From Lentzea sp. NEAU-D7 (GTDB taxonomy: Bacteria > Actinomycetota > Actinomycetes > Mycobacteriales > Pseudonocardiaceae), in the NCBI RefSeq assembly GCF_026242055.1, contig NZ_JAPJDL010000004.1, forward strand, positions 62,001 through 126,000: 64,000 nucleotides of DNA, in the 5' to 3' direction. The first letter of the stretch is position 1. Each line of letters starts with the position of its first letter. The position numbers and the translations under genes were made by a program. Positions 1 through 8,008 of the stretch are shown piece by piece. The notes under the pieces are model-generated. The model saw only the letters and a list, made by a program, of their open reading frames with translations. It was not told the origin of the DNA and made no database searches.

Positions 1-339
1 GACGGAGTTGAGGAACCGTCCGGCGTCCTCGGTGACGCCGAGGAACCGCGAGCCGCCACCGAGCAGACCCGCCGCCAGCGCGCCCTGCACGGAGTCGGGG
101 GCGGACAGGAAGGTCAGGCGGCTGACGATGGCGGTCGGCGTGAACCCGTGGTCGGCGAGGGCGGCCAGCACCGCCTCGAACAGCCGCGTCTCGCCGGGGC
201 TCGGCCTGCGCTGGGTCGCGAGCCAGAACGCCAGCTCACCGAACCCGACGGTGCCCATCACGTCTCGCGCGAGGTCCTGTCCCAGCAACGTGATGGTGTC
301 GGGCGTGGACGCGCCGAGCGCCGTTTCATAGACCGTCAC
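1..339 (-). CDS. Citryl-CoA lyase / citrate synthase-family protein (N-terminal part, runs off the window)
   Basis: Only the first 113 codons are in the window. The visible protein reads as the small/helical part of the citrate synthase superfamily in its short CoA-lyase form, with the runs GFGELAFWL and APDSVQGALAAGLLGGG that are typical of citryl-CoA lyase-like proteins encoded beside CoA-transferases. The family cleaves or forms citryl-type CoA thioesters; the actual substrate here is unknown. The start is a GTG at 339 that overlaps the 3' end of the CoA-transferase gene by 14 nt, which implies translational coupling. The ATG nearby at 330 is in a different frame and gives no family match. 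Catalytic residues lie outside the window, so whether it is a lyase or a synthase cannot be decided. Confidence 0.75.
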   Translation of the reverse strand, partial: MTVYETALGASTPDTITLLGQDLARDVMGTVGFGELAFWLATQRRPSPGETRLFEAVLAALADHGFTPTAIVSRLTFLSAPDSVQGALAAGLLGGGSRFLGVTEDAGRFLNSV

Positions 340-1462
340 GGTCCTCCTTCAGCCATGCGCGCAGCTCCTCGCCGTGCTCGTCGAGATCCGGTGGAGGCAG
401 CCGGTAGACCGCCGGTGTCTCCGAGAAGCGGATCGGGTGCCGGGTCGTCGGCACGTCCCCGACCACCACGACGGGGTCGAGCCCGAACCGCTCGGCCATC
501 GCGAACCCGCCGTCGATCGTGTTGATCGGCCCGCACGGCACCCCGGCCGCCACGAGCAGGTCGAACCACTCGACGGCGCCACGGGTCCGCAGCCGGTCCA
601 CCAGGACCGGCCGGAGCTCCTCGCGGTGCCGCGTGCGGTCGGCGTTGCGGGCGAACCGGGGGTCGTCCGGCACCTCGGGCAGCTCCAGGACCTCGCACAG
701 CCGCCGGAACTGGCCGTCGTTGGCCGCCGCGACGATCAGGTCGTTGTCGGCGGTCGGCAACGGCTCGTACGGGAACACGCTGGGGTGCGCGTTGCCCATG
801 CGGAACGGCACGACACCGCCCGCGGCGAACGCCGAGCTGTGGTTGACCAGACCCGTCAGCGCCGACGACAGCAGGTTCACCTCGACGAGCTGGCCCTGTC
901 CCGTCGCGTCGCGGTGGCGCAGCGCGGCGAGGATGCCGATGACGGCGTGGTTGCCCGCCATCACGTCGAACACCGAGATGCCCGCGCGGTACGGCGGCCC
1001 GTCCGGGTCACCGGTCAGGCTCATCAACCCGGAGATCGCCTGCACCATCAGGTCGTAGCCGGGAACGTGGCTGCCCTCCCCGGAACCGAACCCCGTGATG
1101 GACGCGTAGACCACCCGCGGGTTCGCGGCGCTGACCGAGGCGTGGTCGAGCCCGTACTTGGCGAGGCCGCCCGGTTTGAAGTTCTCGATCACGATGTCCG
1201 CGCGCCGGGCGAGCTCCCGTCCCAGCGCGGCGTCGTCCTCGGAGCGCAGGTCGAGGGCGATCGACCGCTTGCCCCGGTTGACGCCCAGGTAGTAGGTCGA
1301 GACGTCGTCGCGGACCGGCGGCATCCACGTGCGGGTCTCGTCGCCGGCCGGGCCCTCGACCTTGACGACCGAGGCGCCCATGTCGGCCAGCAGCATGGTC
1401 GCGTACGGGCCCGCGAGCACGCGCGAGAAGTCGGCGACGAGCAGGCCTTCGAGAGGGCCCAT
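326..1462 (-). CDS. Class III (CaiB/BaiF) CoA-transferase
   Basis: A 378-residue protein, close to the usual ~400 for family III CoA-transferases, which move CoA between carboxylic acids in the cytoplasm. The N-terminus (GPLEGLLVADFSRVLAGPYA, residues 2-21) and the block around FKPGGLAKYGLD are characteristic. The PGYD aspartate near residue 137 sits where the family places its covalent catalytic Asp. The ATG start overlaps the TGA of the upstream amidohydrolase (ATGA), and the gene in turn overlaps the citryl-CoA lyase-like gene, so three genes form one coupled operon. Together they suggest activation of an organic acid as CoA thioester followed by C-C cleavage. The acid itself cannot be named from sequence. 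Confidence 0.9.
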   Translation of the reverse strand: MGPLEGLLVADFSRVLAGPYATMLLADMGASVVKVEGPAGDETRTWMPPVRDDVSTYYLGVNRGKRSIALDLRSEDDAALGRELARRADIVIENFKPGGLAKYGLDHASVSAANPRVVYASITGFGSGEGSHVPGYDLMVQAISGLMSLTGDPDGPPYRAGISVFDVMAGNHAVIGILAALRHRDATGQGQLVEVNLLSSALTGLVNHSSAFAAGGVVPFRMGNAHPSVFPYEPLPTADNDLIVAAANDGQFRRLCEVLELPEVPDDPRFARNADRTRHREELRPVLVDRLRTRGAVEWFDLLVAAGVPCGPINTIDGGFAMAERFGLDPVVVVGDVPTTRHPIRFSETPAVYRLPPPDLDEHGEELRAWLKEDRDGL

Positions 1463-2880
1463 CAGACCGACGTCCGGGTGTCGCCGCGGTACTCGGTGTA
1501 GGTGTAGGGGTTGTCCAGCACCTTGGACTCCGGGATGTCCGGGTTCATGCCCTTCGCCCACGCCTCCTCGCCGAGCTGCGTCCGCAGGTGCTCGACGGTG
1601 TTCGACACCCGGGCGCGGATGGCGCCGAGGTCGACCCCGACGAGCTTGTGGTCGCGCTTCACGATCCGGCCGTCGACGAGCACGGTGTCCACATCGGACC
1701 GTTGTGCCTGGAAGGCCACGTGCCCGTACGGGTTGAGGATCGGGAACATCGCGGGGGAGTCCTCGTTGCGCAGCAGCACGATGTCGGCCTTCTTTCCGAC
1801 TTCGAGGCTGCCGAGGTCCGCATCGCGTCCCAACGCCCGTGCGCCGCCCGTCGTGGCCCACTGCACGACCTGCTCGGCGCGCAACGACGAGTGCGTGACG
1901 GTGTCGTTCCTGGCGTGCGCGGCCATGTGCTCGCGGGCCCTGTCGGCACCGAGCGTCGCGCGCATCGCGGAGAACAGGTCGCCGCTCCACCACACCGACG
2001 TGTCCATCGACAGCGACACCGGGATGCCGTGCTCGCGGATCGCCCAGGTGGGCGGGTACCCCTGGCCCGCGCTCTGCTCGCTCTCGGTCGACACGGAGAT
2101 CGAGCCGCCGGTCGCCGCGATGCGGTGGTAGGAGTCGGCGGACAGCGTCGCCGCGTGCACGTAGATCGACTGGGGCGTCATGAAGCCGTTGTCGTACATC
2201 AGCCTGATGCCGTCGTCGTTCGTCGCGCCCCAGACACCCGCGTGCGTCGTGACGGGGACGCCGAGCTCCCGCGCGACCTCGAAGGCGGCCTTCTCGGGGA
2301 ACGACGGGTCGCCCGTGACGTCGAACGCGAGCTGGAATCCCAGCATGTCGTCGCCGGTGATGCGGCGGGAGACGAAGTCCCGGAACTCGGGCGTGGCGGT
2401 CCAGGAGGCGGGGCTGTCCTGGATGTTGCCGTAGGCCAGGACGAACCGGCCCGGCACCGCCTGCAACGCGTCGACGGCGGCGTCGGCGTGGTCGGTGGTC
2501 CGCAGGCCGTGCGACCAGTCGACGGTCGTGGTGACACCGGCGTCGAGCGCCTCGGCCGCGCCCAGGAGGTTGCCGGCGTGGACGTCCTCCGGCCGGAAGA
2601 CCTTGCCCCACTCCAGGTAGTACCAGACGAAGTACTGCGTGAGCGTCCAGTCGGCCCCGTAGCCGCGCATCGCCGTCTGCCACAGGTGCCGGTGCGTGTC
2701 GATCATGCCCGGCATGACGATGCCGTTTGTGGCGTCGATCTCGACGGTCCCCTCCGGCACCTCCAGCCGCGGCCCGATCGCGGCGATCCGGTCGCCGGCG
2801 ACGAGGACGTCGTGATCGACGAGCGGCTGGCGGCCGTCCATGGTCAGGACAGTGCCGTTTCTCAGGACGACGGAACTCAT
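1462..2880 (-). CDS. Amidohydrolase-superfamily metal-dependent hydrolase/deaminase
   Basis: A 472-residue TIM-barrel amidohydrolase of the cytosine deaminase/chlorohydrolase (TrzN/SsnA-like) branch. The first metal-binding pair is in DTHRHLWQ (His63, His65); later metal or general-base positions appear as THAGVWG, HAATL and SMDTSVWW. The N-terminal ~55 residues form the small beta-sandwich that opens these proteins. It should hydrolyse a C-N or C-Cl bond of a heterocycle or a related amide, but the substrate is not readable. It is the first gene of the operon with the CoA-transferase. A 14-bp IclR-type palindrome lies 24 nt upstream of its ATG, so it is probably the regulated step. Confidence 0.88.
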   Translation of the reverse strand: MSSVVLRNGTVLTMDGRQPLVDHDVLVAGDRIAAIGPRLEVPEGTVEIDATNGIVMPGMIDTHRHLWQTAMRGYGADWTLTQYFVWYYLEWGKVFRPEDVHAGNLLGAAEALDAGVTTTVDWSHGLRTTDHADAAVDALQAVPGRFVLAYGNIQDSPASWTATPEFRDFVSRRITGDDMLGFQLAFDVTGDPSFPEKAAFEVARELGVPVTTHAGVWGATNDDGIRLMYDNGFMTPQSIYVHAATLSADSYHRIAATGGSISVSTESEQSAGQGYPPTWAIREHGIPVSLSMDTSVWWSGDLFSAMRATLGADRAREHMAAHARNDTVTHSSLRAEQVVQWATTGGARALGRDADLGSLEVGKKADIVLLRNEDSPAMFPILNPYGHVAFQAQRSDVDTVLVDGRIVKRDHKLVGVDLGAIRARVSNTVEHLRTQLGEEAWAKGMNPDIPESKVLDNPYTYTEYRGDTRTSV

Positions 2881-2903
2881 CGGGAACTCCCTTGACCGTC
2901 TGG

Positions 2904-2917
2904 CGGACAGGTGTCCG
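2904..2917. promoter_or_regulatory. IclR-type operator upstream of the amidohydrolase operon
   Basis: The sequence CGGACAGGTGTCCG is an inverted repeat of 5-bp arms around a central AGGT. The identical site, read on the opposite strand, recurs at 3775-3788 upstream of the iclR-type gene. A duplicated perfect match ahead of both the regulator and the adjacent operon is strong evidence for an operator. Binding by the neighbouring IclR protein is inferred. Confidence 0.75.
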
Positions 2918-2954
2918 TTGAATCGTCAACCTTCGACGGCCGCGGGTCAACCCC

Positions 2955-3761
2955 TCAGGACGCGACGACCTCGTGCGGCACCGCGCCGAGCCGGGCGAAG
3001 TCGGCGCTGATCTCGCCCGCGACCTGCAGCAGGAGGGGCAGGTGGTGCTCGACCATGTGCTCGACCGACGTCTCGGACGCGTGGCAGTTGACGTTGATCC
3101 CGGCCACGACCCTGCCGCTGCCGTCGCGCAACGGCGCCGCGACCGACCGGATGCCCAGCGCGAGCTGCTCGTCGGTCAGCGCCCAGCCGCGCGCCCGGAC
3201 GTCCCGCAGCTCGGCGTCCCGCTCGGCCGCGTCCGGCTGCCAGCGCGACGTCAGTCCGGACCGGGTCGGCTGCGCGAGCACGGCCTCCAGCTCGTCCGGC
3301 GGCAGGGCGGCGAGCTGCACCTTCCCCAGCGACGTCGGCAGTGCCGGGAACCGCGTGCCGATCTGCACGGACAGCGTGACGATCTTCGGCACGGCGACCC
3401 GCGCGACGTAGACGATGTCCGGCCCGTCGAGCTGTGCGATCGACACGGACTCGTTGGTGCGGGCGCACAGCCGTTCCATGTGCGGGCGGGCGACGTCCCA
3501 CAGGCCCATCGACCGCACGTACGCGACGCCGAGGTCGAGCACCCGCGGCGTGAGCGCGAAGCCGGCCTCGCTCTGCCGCACGTAGCCGAGCTCGGCGAGC
3601 GTGAGCAGGATGCGGCGCGTGGTCGGCCGTGCGAGCCCGGTGGCCGAGGCGACCTCGCTGAGCGTCATCACCGGGCGCAGCGGCCGGAACGCGCGGATCA
3701 CGTCCAGGCCGCGGGCGAGCGCCTCGATGAAGTCGGGGCCGGTGTCAGGGCGAGCAGGCAT
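2955..3761 (-). CDS. IclR-family transcriptional regulator (PcaR-like)
   Basis: A 268-residue protein with an N-terminal winged helix-turn-helix (about residues 10-70, including MTLSEVASATGLARPTTRRI) and an IclR effector-binding domain (about 85-255, including ARPHMERLCARTNESVSIAQ and SLGKVQLAALPP). Members bind small aromatic or organic-acid ligands and usually control the adjacent catabolic operon and themselves. It lies upstream of and codirectional with the amidohydrolase/CoA-transferase operon. Two copies of one palindrome, 13 nt upstream of its own ATG and ahead of the operon, point to autoregulation plus pathway control. Whether it activates or represses is not visible. Confidence 0.92.
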   Translation of the reverse strand: MPARPDTGPDFIEALARGLDVIRAFRPLRPVMTLSEVASATGLARPTTRRILLTLAELGYVRQSEAGFALTPRVLDLGVAYVRSMGLWDVARPHMERLCARTNESVSIAQLDGPDIVYVARVAVPKIVTLSVQIGTRFPALPTSLGKVQLAALPPDELEAVLAQPTRSGLTSRWQPDAAERDAELRDVRARGWALTDEQLALGIRSVAAPLRDGSGRVVAGINVNCHASETSVEHMVEHHLPLLLQVAGEISADFARLGAVPHEVVAS

Positions 3762-3774
3762 GTGCCCACGATAT

Positions 3775-3788
3775 CGGACACCTGTCCG
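3775..3788. promoter_or_regulatory. IclR-type operator upstream of the regulator gene
   Basis: CGGACACCTGTCCG is the reverse complement of the site at 2904-2917 and lies immediately upstream of the iclR-type start at 3761. It supports autoregulation. The match extends only over the 14-bp core; the flanks differ. Confidence 0.75.
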
Positions 3789-3821
3789 TTCAGCGGGCGA
3801 CCAGCTTCCTGCCCGTGGAAC

Positions 3822-4796
3822 TCACGGCTGGGGGACCGCTTCCTCCTTTCGGCGGGACCGCAGGCTGGTCAGGGTGACGACGCCCAGCGTCGCGACGATG
3901 ACGGCCAGCGAGACCGGGGTCGGGATCGTCGGCACGCCGGGCCACACGCCGTGCGCCCAGTGCAGCACCAGCTTCACCCCGATGAACGCCAGGATGATCG
4001 CGAGACCGTGGTTGAGGTGCACGAGCTTGGCGAGCAACGACTGCAGCACGAAGTACAGCGCCCGCAGGCCGAGCAGCGCGAACGCGTTGGTGGTGAACAC
4101 GAGGTACGGGTCCTCGGTGATGCCGTACACCGCCGGCACCGAGTCGATCGCGAACACGACGTCGGTCGCGAAGACCGCCACCACCACGATCGCGAGCGGG
4201 GTGAGAGCCCTCCGGCCGTTCTCGCGGACGGTCATCCTGGTGCCGCGGTAGTCGTCGGTGACCGGCATCAGCCTGCGCAGCAACCGCACCGACAGCATCT
4301 TTGAGGTGTCCTTCGCCTCCGGCTCACCGGCGAGGGCCGAGTGCAGGATCTTCAGCGCGGAGGCGAACAGGACGAGACCGAACACCAGGAACGCCCAGGT
4401 CCCGGCCGACAGCATCGCGGCACCGGCCGCGATGAAGATGCCGCGCAGCACCAGTGCGCCGATGATGCCGTAGAGCAGCACGCGCTGCTGGATCTCCGAC
4501 GGCACGCTGAACGCGGCGAGCAGCAGCATGAAGACGAAGAGGTTGTCCACCGAGAGGGACTTCTCCACCACGAACCCGGTGACGAACTCCAGCGACTGAC
4601 CGCTGCCGAACTCGAACCACAGCCAGAGCCCGAACAGCAGCGGCAGCGTCAGGTAGAAGACCGACCAGCCCGCCGCTTCTTTGACCGACACCTCGTGCGG
4701 GCGGCGGGTCACCAGGAAGTCGACCACCAGCAGGGCGACCAGCACGGCGATGCTCACGAACCACAGACCGGGCGACGCCACGGAGTGCACGGGCAC
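3822..4796 (-). CDS. TerC-family integral membrane protein, probable manganese exporter
   Basis: A protein of about 324 residues with roughly nine hydrophobic segments and the two TerC acidic motifs, EKSLSVDNLFVF and FATDVVFAIDSVPAVYGIT. These carry conserved Asp/Glu residues in membrane segments. TerC-family proteins (Alx, YkoY, MeeF/MeeY type) export Mn2+ or metallate exported enzymes. An in-frame ATG exists at 4862, but the better start is the GTG at 4796 (or the GTG at 4790), because a GAGGAGG ribosome site sits at 4801-4807 and the upstream codons would lie inside the riboswitch. The gene is divergent from a MerR-family regulator. Confidence 0.88.
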   Translation of the reverse strand: MPVHSVASPGLWFVSIAVLVALLVVDFLVTRRPHEVSVKEAAGWSVFYLTLPLLFGLWLWFEFGSGQSLEFVTGFVVEKSLSVDNLFVFMLLLAAFSVPSEIQQRVLLYGIIGALVLRGIFIAAGAAMLSAGTWAFLVFGLVLFASALKILHSALAGEPEAKDTSKMLSVRLLRRLMPVTDDYRGTRMTVRENGRRALTPLAIVVVAVFATDVVFAIDSVPAVYGITEDPYLVFTTNAFALLGLRALYFVLQSLLAKLVHLNHGLAIILAFIGVKLVLHWAHGVWPGVPTIPTPVSLAVIVATLGVVTLTSLRSRRKEEAVPQP

Positions 4797-4800
4797 AAAG

Positions 4801-4915
4801 CCTCCTCGAACAGGATCGTTCGAGGTCTCCTTCACCCGGCGCGGGCGGTCTCCCGAGGACACCTCGGGGTGTCCGTACTGACCGGGCAGACGCTTGGGAA
4901 GTACTCCCCTCGTCG
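4801..4915 (-). ncRNA. Probable yybP-ykoY (manganese) riboswitch in the terC leader
   Basis: Read on the minus strand, the leader opens with CGAGGGGAGTAC (4912-4901) and closes with GGAGACCTCG (4830-4821). GGGGAGUA and GAGACC are the two conserved loops of the yybP-ykoY class, and CGAGG (4912-4908) can pair with CCTCG (4825-4821) as helix P1. The P1 3' strand is also the 5' arm of a second perfect 8-bp hairpin, CCTCGAAC (4825-4818) with GTTCGAGG (4811-4804), which buries the start of the GAGGAGG ribosome site. P1 and this sequestering hairpin are mutually exclusive, which fits a translational ON switch when Mn2+ is bound. The class assignment is from memory of its consensus; no covariance search was run. 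Confidence 0.72.
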
Positions 4916-4965
4916 GTCAGCATAGGTAAAGAGATGGTAATGCTCAAGTAAGTCGATCGTGTGGG

Positions 4966-4996
4966 TTGCATCTCAAGCCGCTTGAGGTCCGATAGT
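4966..4996 (+). promoter_or_regulatory. MerR-type promoter with operator in a 19-bp spacer
   Basis: A -35-like TTGCAT (4966-4971) and a -10-like GATAGT (4991-4996) are separated by 19 bp instead of 17. Inside the spacer is a perfect inverted repeat, CTCAAGC-C-GCTTGAG (4972-4986). An over-long spacer containing the dyad is the hallmark of MerR-activated promoters. It lies just ahead of the merR-type ATG at 5003, so transcription would begin almost at the start codon. Confidence 0.7.
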
Positions 4997-5002
4997 GGCC
5001 TC

Positions 5003-6040
5003 ATGAACGACACCAGGCTGTACGCGATCGGAGAGGTGGCTCGCCGCACCGGGCTGAGCGTCAGCGCCATCCGGTTCTACTCCGACGAGGGCATCGTCGC
5101 CCCCGCCGAGGTCACCGCGGCCGGGCACCGGCTCTACGACGTCCACGCGATCGCCCGGCTGGAGTTCGTCAGCACGTTGCGCGAACTGGACGCGGGGCTC
5201 GACGACATCCGGCGGCTGCTGGACGGCCGCGTGACGCTCTCCGAGCTCGCCACCGCGCACCTGTCCCGGTTGGACGACCAGGCCCGCCGCATCCGGTCGA
5301 GGCGAGCGGTGCTGCGGACGATCGCCCGGCAGCACACCGAAGCCGAGCAGGTGATCCTCATGCACAAGCTGGTGGGGATGTCCGACGAGGAGCGCGATCG
5401 GCTGTTCGACGACTTCTGGAACGAGATCAGCGAGGGCCTCGAGGTCAGCCCCGAGTTCCTCGGGCTCATGCGCAACGGCCGTCTGGTCCTGCCGGACGAG
5501 CCGGCCACCGAGCAGTTGGAGGCGTGGATCGAGCTGGCGAACCTCCTGCAGGACGCGGACTTCCGCCGTGAGGTGAAGAAGGCGTTGCGGGAGACCTTCA
5601 CCGGGCCCGCCGCCGCGATGATGACGTCGGCGGAGATGGTGGGCGCGTTCGAACGGGGAGGCGCGATCTTCGTGCGGGCGCAGGAGGCGCAGCAGGCCGG
5701 TGAACCGGCGGACTCGTCGCTGGGGCGTGAGATCGCCGGTCTCTACGCGTCTTATCTGGGGGAGATCACCGAGACCCCGGACAGTCCTGAGTACCGCGAG
5801 AAGCTCGCGGCCGGCGTGCTCGACATCGAACGGCTGCACCTGGAGTCGATCGAGGAGGCCACCACGTCCACCGATCCGTACACCCGGTACCAGTCGCTGG
5901 TGGCGATCATCGACGGGACCGCGAAGGAGGCCGCCGAGTTCATGCCGTTCGCCTGGCTGTCGGCGGCACTCAAGGCCTCTGTGTCCCCCTTGGGGGCTAC
6001 ACGCGAATGTCCACCGCACGGTGACGTCCCAGAGGCGTGA
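5003..6040 (+). CDS. MerR-family transcriptional regulator with long C-terminal domain
   Basis: A 345-residue protein. Residues ~5-75 form a MerR winged helix (YAIGEVARRTGLSVSAIRFY, then a GHRLYD wing), followed by a coiled-coil linker and a helical C-terminal region of some 230 residues with no metal-binding cysteines. It should therefore sense a small molecule or a protein signal, not a thiophilic metal. The ATG at 5003 is preferred over an upstream in-frame ATG at 4961 because the predicted promoter and operator occupy 4966-4996. It is divergent from terC and followed 19 nt later by a CPBP protease gene. The C-terminal ligand domain is not one I recognise. Confidence 0.9.
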   Translation: MNDTRLYAIGEVARRTGLSVSAIRFYSDEGIVAPAEVTAAGHRLYDVHAIARLEFVSTLRELDAGLDDIRRLLDGRVTLSELATAHLSRLDDQARRIRSRRAVLRTIARQHTEAEQVILMHKLVGMSDEERDRLFDDFWNEISEGLEVSPEFLGLMRNGRLVLPDEPATEQLEAWIELANLLQDADFRREVKKALRETFTGPAAAMMTSAEMVGAFERGGAIFVRAQEAQQAGEPADSSLGREIAGLYASYLGEITETPDSPEYREKLAAGVLDIERLHLESIEEATTSTDPYTRYQSLVAIIDGTAKEAAEFMPFAWLSAALKASVSPLGATRECPPHGDVPEA

Positions 6041-6059
6041 AATCCCTAACGTTCCGGCC

Positions 6060-6887
6060 ATGCGATTTCTGAAGCAGTTCCTCCTGGTCGCGGCCGTCTC
6101 GTTCGTGGGTGCCACCGGCGTGCAGGCGCTGGGGTGGAACGCGCCGCTCACGCTGGTCGCCGGTGTCGTCGCGGCGGCGCTGGCACTGGCCGCGTACGCC
6201 TGGGTGGTGCGCAGGACCGAACGCCGGGAGCCCACCGAGGTCTCGTTGAAGATCGCCGCGGGAGCTCTCGGTCGCGGTGTCCTCGCCGGACTCGCGATGT
6301 TCGGCGCGGTGATCCTGAACATCACCTTCCTCGGCGGGTACGAGGTGCGCGGCTGGGGCTCGGTGTCCGGCATGATCGCGATCTTCGGGTTCATGGTCGC
6401 CGTCGCGGTGACCGAGGAGCTGATGTACCGCGGCGTCGTGTTCCGCATCGTCGAGGAGCACCTCGGCACGTGGCTCTCGCTGGTCCTGAGTGGACTCGTG
6501 TTCGGCTTCGCGCACATCTTCAACCCGAACGCCACGGTGTGGAGCTCGCTCGCCATCGCGATCGAGGCAGGGCTCATGCTCGGCGCCGCGTACGTGGCCA
6601 CGCGCAACCTGTGGGTGCCGATCGGGGTGCACTTCGCGTGGAACTTCGCCCAGGGTGGCATCTTCAGCACCAGCGTCTCCGGCCAGGACGCGCCGCAGGG
6701 GCTGCTGGACGGCGTCACGTCCGGTCCCGCGCTCGTCACCGGTGGGGCGTTCGGGCCGGAGGCGAGCGTGTACTCGGTGCTGGCCGGACTGGTCGTCACG
6801 GCGGCGTTCCTGTGGCTGGCGAAGCGCAGGGGCAACGTCCTGCCGCGCCGCGGTCGTGCCGCGTCGGCCGCTACTCTCGCCGCGTGA
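6060..6887 (+). CDS. CPBP-family intramembrane glutamic endopeptidase
   Basis: A 275-residue polytopic protein with about seven to eight membrane segments. The three CPBP/Rce1 motifs are present in order: EE..YR (VTEELMYRGVVFR, Glu119-Glu120), F...H (FGFAHIFN) and H..xN (GVHFAWNF). This fold covers CAAX-type proteases and bacteriocin self-immunity proteins; the substrate here is unknown. The last codons overlap the GTG of the downstream histidine kinase, so it is probably cotranscribed with the two-component pair. It could be the output or a helper of that sensor system, which is inference from position only. Confidence 0.88.
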   Translation: MRFLKQFLLVAAVSFVGATGVQALGWNAPLTLVAGVVAAALALAAYAWVVRRTERREPTEVSLKIAAGALGRGVLAGLAMFGAVILNITFLGGYEVRGWGSVSGMIAIFGFMVAVAVTEELMYRGVVFRIVEEHLGTWLSLVLSGLVFGFAHIFNPNATVWSSLAIAIEAGLMLGAAYVATRNLWVPIGVHFAWNFAQGGIFSTSVSGQDAPQGLLDGVTSGPALVTGGAFGPEASVYSVLAGLVVTAAFLWLAKRRGNVLPRRGRAASAATLAA

Positions 6888-8008
6888 TCAGCCTTCAGCG
6901 GTGGCGCGCCTGGGACGTTCGCGTCCAGGACGCGCCACTGGCGTTGTTCCTCGCGCTGGGGTCGCTGGTGCCCGCCCTGCACGACAAGGGCACCCAGCTC
7001 GGAGGACTGCCGAACCGGCCGTTCGACGCGCTGGCTCTCGCGGTGATCGCGTTCGAGTGCCTGCCGCTGGTCGTCCGCCGGAAGTGGCCGCTGGTCTGCC
7101 TCGCTGTGGTGTCGGTGGCGTTCGCCGTCGACCAGCTGCGCGGTTACCACACCGTCGCCGGCACGGCCCTGCCGATCGCGTTGATCAGCGCCGGGCTGCA
7201 CCTGTCGCACCACCGGCGCGGCACCGTGATCGCGCTCTCCGCCGGATACGTGGGGTTGTCCGTCGCGCTGGACCTGAACGGCGCCACGGAAGGCGTGGCC
7301 GGGTTCGTCACGTTCTACCTGGCGGTGGCCGCCGCGTGGGGGATCGGCGCGTGGCTGCGGCTCGCGCGCAGCGCCGAGGAGGAACGCCGCCGGCACGTCG
7401 CCGCGGCGACCCGTGTCGCGGAACGGACGTTGATCGCCCGTGAGCTCCACGACGTCGTCACCCACCACGTGACGGCGATGGTGGTGCAGGCCGAGGCCGC
7501 GCGGTACCTGACCGCGGCCCCCGACCGGCTGGACCAGACGTTGCGGGCGATCACCGACACCGGCCGGCGGTCGCTGTCGGACCTGCGGCACCTGCTCGAC
7601 CTGCTGAACCCCGACCACAGCACGGAGACGGTCGGGGACCTGCGCACCCTGGTCGAGCAGACCCGGCTGGCCGGGCAGCCCGTGCAGTTCGCGGAGGAGG
7701 GCGAGGCGGCGCGGGACGCGGGCAGCGCCGAGGCCGTCGCGTACCGGGTGGTGCAGGAGGCGTTGACGAACGCGTTGAAGTACGCGCACGGCAACCCGAC
7801 GAACGTGCACGTGCGTTACGGGGAAAGGGAAATCACCGTGGAGGTCGGTACCGAGGGCGCGAGGTCGGCCACGGCGGTCGGAGGCAGCGGCCGCGGCCTG
7901 GCAGGGCTGCGCGAGCGCGTCGACGTGCTGGGCGGCGAGTTCTCGGCGGGACAACGCGACGGCGGCTTCGTGGTCACGGCGCGCATCCCGGCGGGGAACC
8001 CGGCGTGA
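6884..8008 (+). CDS. Sensor histidine kinase, NarL/DesK-type (HisKA_3)
   Basis: A 374-residue kinase. About five to six membrane segments occupy residues ~20-160. They are followed by the HisKA_3 dimerisation helix with the phospho-acceptor His in ARELHDVVTHHVTAMVV, and a HATPase_c domain (VVQEALTNALKYAHG, N box; GSGRGLAGLRERV, G box). There is no extracellular loop of any size, so the signal is probably sensed in or at the membrane. The GTG start overlaps the CPBP stop, and its own stop overlaps the GTG of the response regulator, giving a three-gene coupled unit. Confidence 0.92.
   Translation: MISLQRWRAWDVRVQDAPLALFLALGSLVPALHDKGTQLGGLPNRPFDALALAVIAFECLPLVVRRKWPLVCLAVVSVAFAVDQLRGYHTVAGTALPIALISAGLHLSHHRRGTVIALSAGYVGLSVALDLNGATEGVAGFVTFYLAVAAAWGIGAWLRLARSAEEERRRHVAAATRVAERTLIARELHDVVTHHVTAMVVQAEAARYLTAAPDRLDQTLRAITDTGRRSLSDLRHLLDLLNPDHSTETVGDLRTLVEQTRLAGQPVQFAEEGEAARDAGSAEAVAYRVVQEALTNALKYAHGNPTNVHVRYGEREITVEVGTEGARSATAVGGSGRGLAGLRERVDVLGGEFSAGQRDGGFVVTARIPAGNPA

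Noticed and set aside
4797..4862. The in-frame ATG at 4862 as start of TerC
   Set aside because: It would encode 22 non-hydrophobic residues from inside the riboswitch. The GTG at 4796 or 4790 has the GAGGAGG site and homologous N-terminus.
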